This document shows, piece by piece, positions 54,314 through 62,373 of a stretch of 64,000 nt of DNA (within the stretch, counting starts at the first letter, position 1; every line of letters begins with the position of its first letter). Under the pieces are notes generated by a model, which worked only from the letters and a program-made list of their open reading frames with translations, made no database searches and had not been told where the DNA came from. The DNA is from Pyrinomonas methylaliphatogenes (lineage in GTDB: Bacteria > Acidobacteriota > Blastocatellia > Pyrinomonadales > Pyrinomonadaceae), in assembly GCF_000820845.2 (NCBI RefSeq), contig NZ_CBXV010000001.1, positions 62,001 to 126,000 of the forward strand, read 5' to 3'. A program made the translations under genes and the position numbers.

Positions 54314-54339
54314 CCTGTTTTCCCAGATGGCGAAGTCGC

Positions 54340-55044
54340 ATGGGCGAAGGGAGAGGCCATAACGACCGATTCGATTACTTCGCGGAGATCGAAGAGGCTT
54401 TCATCAGAAGGCGTGGGAAGCCGCTGCTGCTCAGCCCGCTCGATTGGGCGCTCATCGACGAATGGAAAAAACGCGGCATCCCGCTTCATGTCGTCTTGCG
54501 CGCGATCGAGAGGACGTTTGACGTTTATGAGGCGCAAACGCCGCGGCGTAACGTAAGATCGCTCGCTTACTGTCGCGATGAGGTGGAAATGGCCTTCGCC
54601 GAGTGGCTCAAGACACAGCGGGGGCGCGGTCGAGAGAGAGAGGAATCGCCCGTTCAGGATGAAGTGCAGCGCCACTTGAAGCGTTGTCGTGAAGCTCTAT
54701 CGAAAGCGCTCAACGCGGCTCAGAAAGAGGGCGACCTGAAGTGGGCCGGTCATCTGCGCGCGATCCTAACGCAGCTTGAGGAGTTGACGAGGCTGACGCG
54801 CATGGCGTCGGTCTCCGAAGCGGATCTCGCTTCAAGGCTCGAGCATTTGGAAGAAGAGCTCTATAGCGCGCTCATAGAACGCATCCCTGCCAAGAAGCTC
54901 GAGGAGTACCGCCGCGCCATCGAGCGGGAGTTGCGCGCTCTGAGATTGAACGAGGAGCATCTGGTCGAGATGCGTGAGCGACTGCTGATCAAACGTTTGT
55001 GCGAAGAGCACGCCATCCCGCGCCTCGGCCTTTTTCATCTGTGA
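54340..55044 (+). CDS. Uncharacterised helical/coiled-coil protein
   Basis: 234 residues; not assigned to a family. The N-terminal ~95 residues contain LSPLDWALIDEWKKRGIPLHVVLRAIERTFD and a CRDEVEMAFAEWLK helix, reminiscent of small helical DNA-associated folds, but this is weak. The rest is charged and helical with heptad-like runs (AKKLEEYRRAIERELRALRLNEEHLVEMRERLL), so a coiled coil is likely. It follows coaX by 26 bp on the same strand and precedes the sugar importer. Function unknown. Confidence 0.7.
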   Translation: MGEGRGHNDRFDYFAEIEEAFIRRRGKPLLLSPLDWALIDEWKKRGIPLHVVLRAIERTFDVYEAQTPRRNVRSLAYCRDEVEMAFAEWLKTQRGRGREREESPVQDEVQRHLKRCREALSKALNAAQKEGDLKWAGHLRAILTQLEELTRLTRMASVSEADLASRLEHLEEELYSALIERIPAKKLEEYRRAIERELRALRLNEEHLVEMRERLLIKRLCEEHAIPRLGLFHL

Positions 55045-55168
55045 GCGGATGGAGGAACTTGCGGGATGGAAATTTTTGCGCGCTGCTGATAAGCTTGTGC
55101 GTCGCGTCGCGCGGACGGTGATAGCGACGGAAATTCTCTTAGATTTCCACTCATGGGAGAGGATGCGA

Positions 55169-56263
55169 ATGCTTCGATTCGGAAGCTTGTTAACGCTCGT
55201 TTGGGTAATTGTTTGCGTGGGATGTGTAAGCGGGCCGTCGGAGCGCGCGGGCGGGAAACGGCGCGGTCCAGTGCGGATCGGGTTTTCGCTGGATACTTTG
55301 AAGGAGGAGCGGTGGCAACGCGACCGCGATTTGTTCGTTGCGAAAGCAAAGGAACTCGGCGCCGAAACCCTCGTCCAGGCGGCCAACAGCGACGATGCGC
55401 TGCAGCTTCAACAGGCAGAGAACCTGCTCACCCAAGGGATTGACGTCCTCGTCGTCGTCCCGCACAACGCCGAAACCTCAGCCGCGATCGTCGAGCTGGC
55501 GAAGAAACAGGGCGTCCCCGTCATCTCATACGATCGGTTGATCCGTCACGCTGATGTCGATCTATATGTTTCGTTCGATAACCTGCGCGTCGGCGAGATG
55601 CAAGCGCGCTATCTTCTCGATCGCGCGCCAGCCGGCAATTATGTGCTGATCGAAGGCGCGCCCACTGACAACAACGCGCACCTTTACCACGAAGGTCACA
55701 TGAAGGTGTTGGGCCCAGCGGTCAAAAGCGGCAAGGTGAAGATCGTCCTAGAGCAATGGGCGCGCGAGTGGCTTCCGAGCGAAGCGCTCAAGCATACGGA
55801 GAACGCCTTGACGCAAGCGAACAATCAGGTCGCGGCTGTCGTGGCTTCGAACGATGGGCTAGCTGGAGGGGTGGTCCAGGCTCTCGAAGAACAAGGGCTG
55901 GCCGGAAAGGTGCTCGTCTCCGGTCAGGACGCCGATCTTGCCGCTCTGCAACGGATCGTCGAGGGCAAACAGACGATGACCGTTTACAAGCCGATCAAGC
56001 TTCTGGCCGAAAGGGCCGCCGAAGCGGCGGTCCGATTGGCGCGCGGCGAGAAGGTCGAGACCAACGGCGTCCTCAACAATGGCCGCAAGGATGTTCCCTC
56101 GATCTTGCTCGATCCGATCGTGGTCGATAAGAACAATATCGTCGATACGGTGGTCAAGGATGGTTTTCACCGACTCGAAGATATCTATCGGAACGTTCCG
56201 CGTGATCAGTGGCCCAGAGTCGCGTCTTCGCGCGTTGTTGATTCTTCGTCGCGCGCGAACTGA
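55169..56263 (+). CDS. xylF: Sugar ABC transporter substrate-binding lipoprotein, XylF-like
   Basis: 364 residues from ATG 55169 (ATG 55163 is two codons earlier). A lipoprotein signal ends in VCVGC, followed by the type I periplasmic binding fold: VRIGFSLDTLKEERWQRDRDLFVAKAKELGA, GIDVLVVVPHNAETSAAIVELAKKQGVPVISYDRLI and VAAVVASNDGLAGGVVQALEEQGL. The segment SYDRLIRHADVDLYVSFDN is typical of D-xylose-binding XylF. It delivers a pentose (probably xylose) to the permease encoded with it. First gene of a four-gene plus-strand unit (binding protein, ATPase, permease, ROK kinase). Confidence 0.88.
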   Translation: MLRFGSLLTLVWVIVCVGCVSGPSERAGGKRRGPVRIGFSLDTLKEERWQRDRDLFVAKAKELGAETLVQAANSDDALQLQQAENLLTQGIDVLVVVPHNAETSAAIVELAKKQGVPVISYDRLIRHADVDLYVSFDNLRVGEMQARYLLDRAPAGNYVLIEGAPTDNNAHLYHEGHMKVLGPAVKSGKVKIVLEQWAREWLPSEALKHTENALTQANNQVAAVVASNDGLAGGVVQALEEQGLAGKVLVSGQDADLAALQRIVEGKQTMTVYKPIKLLAERAAEAAVRLARGEKVETNGVLNNGRKDVPSILLDPIVVDKNNIVDTVVKDGFHRLEDIYRNVPRDQWPRVASSRVVDSSSRAN

Positions 56264-56297
56264 GCCTCTTAGCTCGCGGCGCGTTTAGGAGGGTTCG

Positions 56298-57848
56298 ATG
56301 GAGAACGAAGCCCCCTTGCTCGAGATGCGCAACATCACCAAAGTCTTTCCGGGCGTGCGCGCGTTGGATGGCGTTTCGTTCGATCTTCGCGCCGGTGAGA
56401 TTCACGCGCTCGTCGGGGAGAACGGGGCCGGAAAATCGACCTTGATGAAGGTTCTTGGCGGCGTTTATCCATATCCGGAATACGGCGGGCAGATCTTGAT
56501 CGCTGGACGCGAGCAGCGATTCAGCGGCGTGCGCGATGCGGAAGCGGCAGGGATCGCGATCATCTTCCAAGAGCTTTCGCTCGTCAAGGAGATGACCGTC
56601 GGCGAGAACATCTTCCTCGGGCGCGAACCGCGTCGTTTCGGCGTCGTGCGTTGGGAGGAGCTTTACCGTCGCGCGCAAGCTTTGCTTGCGGACCTCCATC
56701 TTCCGCTCGATCCGCACACGCCGGTCCGCAATCTCGGCATAGGTCAGCAGCAGCTCATCGAGATCGCCAAGGCTCTTTCGCATGAAGCGCGCATTTTGGT
56801 GTTGGATGAGCCAACGACGGCGCTCACCGAAGCCGAAGTGGAGACGCTCTTTGAGATCTTGCGGCGGCTGAGTCGGCGCGGCGTCGGGATGATCTACATC
56901 TCGCACAAGCTCGACGAGGTTTTCGCGCTCTCTGATCGCATTACGGTTTTGCGTGACGGGAAGACGATCGGGACGGCGCCGACGAGGCAGCTCGATCGCG
57001 AGCGCGTCATCGCCATGATGGTTGGCCGCGAGGTGGGCGAGATCTTCCCGCCGTCGGAGCGGCATCCGGGCGAGGTCGTCTTCGAAGCGCGCGGGATCAC
57101 GGTGAAGGATCCGGCGGTGCCAAGCAAATTGCTCGTCAACGATGTGAGCTTCTTCGTGCGGCGCGGCGAGGTTTTGGGAATCGCCGGTTTGATGGGGGCT
57201 GGGCGTAGCGAGTTATTGATGGCGATCTTTGGCGCGCATGCGGGGCGCGTCAGAGGTGAGGTCTTTGTCGAAGGTAAGCGCGTCGAAATAAACGGTCCGG
57301 CGGATGCGATCCGTCATGGCATCGGATTCGTGACGGAAGATCGCAAGCGGTTCGGCCTGATACTGGACCAGACGGTTTTGAGCAACATGACGCTCGCCAG
57401 TCTCGATCGTTGGGCTGGGCATGGCATTACGGATCTGGATGCGGAGATCGCCGTAGGAGAGCGCGCGATGCGCGAATTGCGCATCAAGGCGCCGAATGTT
57501 TTCACTTCGGTGGGGACGCTCTCCGGCGGAAATCAGCAGAAGGTCGTCCTCGCCAAATGGCTGTTGACGACGCCGCGCGTCCTTTTTCTGGATGAGCCGA
57601 CGCGCGGCATCGATGTTGGAGCCAAACAGGAGATCTATGCGCAGATCAACCGCTTGGCTCAAGAGGGGATGGCGATCGTTCTCGTCTCATCCGAATTGCC
57701 CGAAGTGTTAGGTCTATCGGATCGGATCCTCGTGCTTCACGAAGGGCGTGTGATGGGCGAGTTCAAACGCGGGGAAGCGAGCCCCGAAGCGGTCATGTCC
57801 TGTGCGACGGGGCACGCTAGAGCAAAGGGGGAAGCAGCTCAAATCTGA
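56298..57848 (+). CDS. xylG: Sugar ABC transporter ATP-binding protein, XylG-like
   Basis: 516 residues with two ABC modules. The first has Walker A GENGAGKSTLMKVLGGVYP, signature LGIGQQQLIEIAKALS and Walker B ILVLDEPTTALTEAE. The second has a degenerate Walker A (GLMGAGRSELLMAIFG), signature TLSGGNQQKVVLAKWL and LFLDEPTRGIDVG. This asymmetry is normal for the CUT2 monosaccharide class (XylG, RbsA, MglA). It energises uptake through the next gene's permease. RBS GGAGG lies six bases before the ATG. Confidence 0.92.
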   Translation: MENEAPLLEMRNITKVFPGVRALDGVSFDLRAGEIHALVGENGAGKSTLMKVLGGVYPYPEYGGQILIAGREQRFSGVRDAEAAGIAIIFQELSLVKEMTVGENIFLGREPRRFGVVRWEELYRRAQALLADLHLPLDPHTPVRNLGIGQQQLIEIAKALSHEARILVLDEPTTALTEAEVETLFEILRRLSRRGVGMIYISHKLDEVFALSDRITVLRDGKTIGTAPTRQLDRERVIAMMVGREVGEIFPPSERHPGEVVFEARGITVKDPAVPSKLLVNDVSFFVRRGEVLGIAGLMGAGRSELLMAIFGAHAGRVRGEVFVEGKRVEINGPADAIRHGIGFVTEDRKRFGLILDQTVLSNMTLASLDRWAGHGITDLDAEIAVGERAMRELRIKAPNVFTSVGTLSGGNQQKVVLAKWLLTTPRVLFLDEPTRGIDVGAKQEIYAQINRLAQEGMAIVLVSSELPEVLGLSDRILVLHEGRVMGEFKRGEASPEAVMSCATGHARAKGEAAQI

Positions 57849-57865
57849 ATCTTCTTCGGTGAGTC

Positions 57866-59068
57866 GTGGAGATGAGTCAAGTAGCTAAGGAGCCGATAGT
57901 GCAGTCGCAAGCGATAAGCGAGGCGGAACGAGCGCAGAAGGGGTGGCGCATACAGACCGCCATGCTGCGCGCTTATACGATGATCATCGCTCTGCTCGTC
58001 GTTTGGGGGATCTTCGCTTACTTAACCGATGGGGTCTTCCTCGAAGCGCGTAACCTATCGAACCTGATGCGGCAAACGGCCGTCACCGGCATACTGGCTG
58101 TCGGCATGCTGATGATTATCGTCGCTGGCCACATCGATCTTTCAGTCGGTTCGTTGCTCGGTTTGGCTGGCGGTGTTGCCGCTCTCGTGCAATATTCGTT
58201 AGGTTGGGGATTATCTGCGAGTCTGCTCTCTGCCTTGCTGGTCGGTCTCGCGATCGGCGCGTTGCAAGGGGCGCTGGTCGCTTATCTGAATATCCCGGCT
58301 TTCATCGTAACGCTCGGCGGATTGCTCGCTTGGCGTGGGGTCGTCAAAGGCGTCACCGAAGGGCGGACGATCCCGCTCAGCCTTGAGAGTTTCAAGGCGA
58401 TCGGGCAAAGTTACCTTGCGCCGCCCGTCGGGTTGGCGCTTGCCGTTTTGGCCGTCATTGCTGTAGCTTGGCTCAATGTTCAACGGCGGCGCGCGCGGAT
58501 TAGGCACGGGTTGCAGGCCCCAAGCGGAACCGAGATGGCTGTACGGATCGTTCTCCCTTCAGCGCTCATCGTCGGTTTTGTCGTCCTGATGAATTCGTAC
58601 GCCGGAGTCCCCATCCCCGTCGTCGTTCTGCTTGTGGTCGCGCTCATCGGGGCGTTCATCACGCGGAACACGACCTTCGGGCGCTATCTTTATGCCATCG
58701 GTGGGAATCAAGAGGCGGCGCGCCTTTCTGGGATCGACATCAGCCGGCACGTCTTGGCGGTCTTCTGTTTGATGGGCTTGCTGACGGGCATTGCGGCGAT
58801 CATCTATACGGCGCGTGTCGGGAGCGCTTCTCCCGATGCCGGTGTGCTTCTGGAGCTCGATGCCATCGCCGCATGCGTCATCGGCGGGGCGAGTTTGATG
58901 GGAGGTCGCGGCACGATCTTCGGGGCTTGCCTTGGCGCTTTGTTCATGGCCAGTTTGGATAATGGCATGTCTTTGGAGAACGTGCGCGACTACATTCAAG
59001 ATATCGTCAAGGGGGCGATTTTGGTCGCCGCCGTCGGATTTGATATGTTCAGTCGTAGGCGCGGCTGA
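57866..59068 (+). CDS. xylH: Sugar ABC transporter permease, XylH-like
   Basis: 400 residues with about ten hydrophobic segments, e.g. MIIALLVVWGIFAYLTDG and LAVLAVIAVAWLNV. The CUT2 permease motifs are GILAVGMLMIIVAGHIDLSVGSLLGL and IGGNQEAARLSGIDISRHV, with a C-terminal GGASLMGGRGTIFGACLGALF. The length (400) and central insert match XylH rather than RbsC. The start is a GTG at 57866; an ATG two codons later is an alternative. Confidence 0.9.
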   Translation: MEMSQVAKEPIVQSQAISEAERAQKGWRIQTAMLRAYTMIIALLVVWGIFAYLTDGVFLEARNLSNLMRQTAVTGILAVGMLMIIVAGHIDLSVGSLLGLAGGVAALVQYSLGWGLSASLLSALLVGLAIGALQGALVAYLNIPAFIVTLGGLLAWRGVVKGVTEGRTIPLSLESFKAIGQSYLAPPVGLALAVLAVIAVAWLNVQRRRARIRHGLQAPSGTEMAVRIVLPSALIVGFVVLMNSYAGVPIPVVVLLVVALIGAFITRNTTFGRYLYAIGGNQEAARLSGIDISRHVLAVFCLMGLLTGIAAIIYTARVGSASPDAGVLLELDAIAACVIGGASLMGGRGTIFGACLGALFMASLDNGMSLENVRDYIQDIVKGAILVAAVGFDMFSRRRG

Positions 59069-59100
59069 AGTCTTCATCTGAGCGGGGATTTTTTTATTTT

Positions 59101-60126
59101 TTGAAGCCAGAGGCAAAGACGTTGAGTAAGAGGGAAGGACGACTTCGAGTTGCTGAGAGAACGGCTGGAACTGACGAGGGTGGTGAGATCGTAATCGCTG
59201 TAGACCTTGGTGGGACCAACTTGCGGGCCGCAGCCGTTGATCGCTGTGGGCGTATCAACAATCATGTGCGGTATCAAACGCCACACACGGATGATGCGGA
59301 AGATATCGTTCACGCGATCATCGCGGCGGCGCGTGAGTGTGAGCGGCGAAGCGCGGTCGATGGCGCGCGCGTTCGGGCGTTAGCGGTCGCTCTACCTGGG
59401 ACGGTCGAGGCGAAAAGCGGCGTGGTGATGAACGCTCCGAACATCCCTTGCATCAATGGCTTTCGCTTGCGCGCCGCTTTGACGGAGGAGATCTCGTGGC
59501 CCGTCATCTTGGAGAACGATGCGAATGCCGCCGCCATCGGCGAAATGTGGCGAGGATCGGCGCGCGCGCATCGCACGATCGTCTGTTTGACGCTGGGGAC
59601 CGGCGTCGGCGGAGGGATCATCTTAGACGGGCAGCTCTGGCGCGGGGTTGACGGGGCGGCTGGCGAGATCGGTCACATGAGCGTCGAGCCGTTCGGCCAA
59701 GCGTGCAACTGTGGCAGTCGAGGCTGTTTGGAAGTCTACGCTTCAGCGACGGCGATCGCGCGCATGGCGCGCGAGGGGCTGGCGCGCTATCCGAACTCCC
59801 CGCTCCATTCGATCCGCGAATTGACGGCCAAAGATGTCTATGAGCATGGGCTCGCTGGCGATGAGCTGTCGCGCGAGGTGTTTCGCCGGATGGGCCAGTA
59901 TTTGGGGATTGGGTTGGCCAATCTCGTCAATCTGCTCAATCCGGAGTTGATCGTCATCGGAGGCGGGGCGGCTAACGGGTGGGATCTGTTCATCGAACAT
60001 GCGCAGCAAGAGATGTTGGCGCGCGCTTTCCCTATTCCGGCTCGGCGCGCGCGGATCGTTCGGGCCGCATGCGGCGATGATGCCGGTCTTCTGGGCGTTG
60101 CGCATCTAGCGTTCGGTTCGCTTTGA
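59101..60126 (+). CDS. ROK-family sugar kinase (glucokinase-type)
   Basis: 341 residues from a TTG, start uncertain. The ATP-site motif VIAVDLGGTNLRAAAVDRCG, the active-site region PVILENDANAAAIGEMW with the catalytic aspartate and the ROK zinc motif CNCGSRGCLEVYASATAIARMA are present. There is no N-terminal helix-turn-helix, so it is a kinase, not a XylR-type repressor. It may phosphorylate the imported sugar or one released by GH97. It ends inside the first copy of spaced repeat G, whose second copy follows 38 bp later. Confidence 0.9.
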   Translation: MKPEAKTLSKREGRLRVAERTAGTDEGGEIVIAVDLGGTNLRAAAVDRCGRINNHVRYQTPHTDDAEDIVHAIIAAARECERRSAVDGARVRALAVALPGTVEAKSGVVMNAPNIPCINGFRLRAALTEEISWPVILENDANAAAIGEMWRGSARAHRTIVCLTLGTGVGGGIILDGQLWRGVDGAAGEIGHMSVEPFGQACNCGSRGCLEVYASATAIARMAREGLARYPNSPLHSIRELTAKDVYEHGLAGDELSREVFRRMGQYLGIGLANLVNLLNPELIVIGGGAANGWDLFIEHAQQEMLARAFPIPARRARIVRAACGDDAGLLGVAHLAFGSL

Positions 60127-60197
60127 TCTCGTCCTACGACGATGAGTTTGACGCATCAACTCTCGTCGCGCATCTAGCGTTCGGTTCGCTTTGATCT
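60096..60197. repeat. Spaced direct repeat G (30 bp perfect, 38-bp spacer)
   Basis: Bases 60100-60129 recur exactly at 60168-60197 (core GCGTTCGGTTCGCTTTGATC); with one mismatch the match extends left to 60096 and 60164. The spacer is unrelated. Period 68 bp. The first copy contains the last codons and stop (TGA) of the ROK gene. Confidence 0.95.
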
Positions 60198-60244
60198 GAG
60201 GCTGAGCGATCAAGCTTCAGCCCATAGGGATGAGCGCAACCGGG

Positions 60245-62254
60245 TTATCTCTCCTTGTAGATTCTCGCGACCCACCCTCCGCCTGGGGCGAGGTGGATCA
60301 CCAATCGATCGCCGCGGCGTATACGCCGACTGAGCCTTTTGTAGTCGTTGCCGATGCGATCGGCGTTGACTCCGTCCTGCCAGATGTCGATCTGGTATTC
60401 GCCCTGATCGAGAAAAGAGAAGTCGAGCGCGAGATCGCGCGGCGTCCAATCGGTCATCGCGCCGACGTACCATTCGCCGGACGCGCTCCGACGAGCGACG
60501 GCGATGTAATCGCCGACCTTCGCTTGTAGGACGACCGTCTCATCCCACACGGTCGGAACGCGCGCGAGAAACTCCATCGCGTCGGGCTCGCGCAGGTAGT
60601 TCGATGGACTATCGGCGAGCATCTGCAACGGGCTTTCGTAGACGACGTACATCGCCAGTTGGTGGCAGCGCGTCCCCATGCTCATCGGGCGCGCGAAGAT
60701 CGGCTGAAAGTCGCGCTCGTTGGCGTTGATCATCGCCCCTGGCGTGTAGTCCATCGGGCCAGCGACCATGCGCGTGAAAGGGAGCATTAAATTATGCTCC
60801 GGCGTAACTTCCTTCGACCACTTGTTATGTTCCAGACCCATCACGCCTTCGCGCGTGATGACGTTCGGGTATTTTCGTTCAAGGCCGGTCGGTTTGCATG
60901 CGCCGTGAAAATCGACGAGCATCCGTCGGCGCGCCGCTTCGCGCGCCACGCGCTCGTAAAAGTTGATCATCTTCTGATCGTCGCGTTGCATGAAATCGAC
61001 CTTGATCCCTTTAATGCCCCACCGCTCGAACTGATCGAAAGCTCGCTCGAACTGCTTGTCGAGCGTCAACCAGACGACCCACAGGATGATGCCCACCCCC
61101 TTCTGCTTGGCATAGGCGAGCAACTCCGGCATGTTGATCTCTGGGTTGATCGCAAACAGATCTGACGGTTTTGACCAGCCTTCATCGAGGATCAAATATT
61201 CGAGCCCGTAGCGCGCGGCGAAATCTATGTAGTACTTGTAGGTTTGCGTGTTGATGCCGGACTTGAAATCCACACCGTAGATGTTGTTTGCGTTCCACCA
61301 ATCCCACGGCACTTTGCCCGGACGCACCCATGAGAAATCTTCGTTCGTCCCTTCGGAGAGCAGATAGACGAGTTGATTGTTGATGAGATCGGCATCGCGC
61401 TCAGCCACAGCCAGCACGCGCCACGGGAAGGAGCGCGTGCCCCTGGTCTTCGCAATGTAAGGCGCGCCTTTCGTCACCCGCAGGTCGCGATCGGAAGTCT
61501 GCCGCTCTTCGAGCGGATAGGGCGGAAAAACGGCCCTTAGCGCCGCGCCCGACGTGCCGCGCAGCCACATGCCGGCGTAATCGTGAAGATCGGCTTCCGA
61601 CAACCAGATCTTCACACCGGACCTTTTCTCGATCAACGCGGGCAGACTAGCCAGTTTCTCGTTCGAAATCTCCCTGATCGGATACCGGATGAAGTGTCGT
61701 TCGTTGTGCGACATGAAGCTCTCTTCTTCCGCATAGTAGACGGCATCTTCAGGATCGAAAGTGAAGAGCGCCTCTTCGCCGATGACGGTGACTTCGCCCG
61801 GCAGATCCGTCGTCCAGCGATAGGCCACGCCGTCATCGTAAGCGCGGAAGATGAGGCCGAAGCCGTTTTTGAAGGCGAGCCGCAGTTCGTTGTAGCGGTC
61901 TCGGATCTCGCGCCGTTTAACGCGAACCGCCGGACGCACTATTTGATCAACGCTGCGCTCTTCCTTTCTGACGACGACCGGATTATCGATATCTCTCCCT
62001 TCGATCCGAAGCGCGATCTCGGATGGCTGGACCAGCGGCGCGCCGGCGAGCGAGACGGAAAAGCGCACCTTGTCGGCGATGGCGACGCGCGCCTCCAACC
62101 TCCCGTTCGGCGAACGCAGCCGATATTCATTCTGCGCTCGCGCGACGGCACCGCAACTCAGAAGGAACGCGAGAATTAGCCATAGGCGACCGGGTTCGAG
62201 GAGGCAAGATCTTGAAGTCGATATGCATGGAGCCGCGATCCGATCTTCGATCAC
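60245..62254 (-). CDS. GH97 glycoside hydrolase, secreted
   Basis: 669 residues with a signal peptide (LWLILAFLLSCGAVARAQ). The N-terminal beta-sandwich (YRLRSPNGRLEARVAI), the (beta/alpha)8 barrel with YLILDEGWSKPSDLFA and GIKGIKVDFMQRDDQKMINFYERV, the HGACKPTGLERKYPNVITREGVMGLEHNKW block and the C-terminal beta domain are the GH97 layout. The aspartate in KVDFM fits the nucleophile of the retaining (alpha-galactosidase-type) branch, so retaining activity is inferred. It acts in the periplasm on alpha-linked sugars. It is convergent with the XylFGH-ROK unit. Confidence 0.9.
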   Translation of the reverse strand: MIEDRIAAPCISTSRSCLLEPGRLWLILAFLLSCGAVARAQNEYRLRSPNGRLEARVAIADKVRFSVSLAGAPLVQPSEIALRIEGRDIDNPVVVRKEERSVDQIVRPAVRVKRREIRDRYNELRLAFKNGFGLIFRAYDDGVAYRWTTDLPGEVTVIGEEALFTFDPEDAVYYAEEESFMSHNERHFIRYPIREISNEKLASLPALIEKRSGVKIWLSEADLHDYAGMWLRGTSGAALRAVFPPYPLEERQTSDRDLRVTKGAPYIAKTRGTRSFPWRVLAVAERDADLINNQLVYLLSEGTNEDFSWVRPGKVPWDWWNANNIYGVDFKSGINTQTYKYYIDFAARYGLEYLILDEGWSKPSDLFAINPEINMPELLAYAKQKGVGIILWVVWLTLDKQFERAFDQFERWGIKGIKVDFMQRDDQKMINFYERVAREAARRRMLVDFHGACKPTGLERKYPNVITREGVMGLEHNKWSKEVTPEHNLMLPFTRMVAGPMDYTPGAMINANERDFQPIFARPMSMGTRCHQLAMYVVYESPLQMLADSPSNYLREPDAMEFLARVPTVWDETVVLQAKVGDYIAVARRSASGEWYVGAMTDWTPRDLALDFSFLDQGEYQIDIWQDGVNADRIGNDYKRLSRRIRRGDRLVIHLAPGGGWVARIYKER

Positions 62255-62373
62255 TATGAAATCTCCCGTGCTTTATGGACTCTTCAGAGCGAGAAGCTTT
62301 TGGTTCTAGCACATCTGGCGAAATTTGCAAGAGGGATCTTTCGGGCAAGGCCCGGTCCGTAGCGGCAGGCCGA

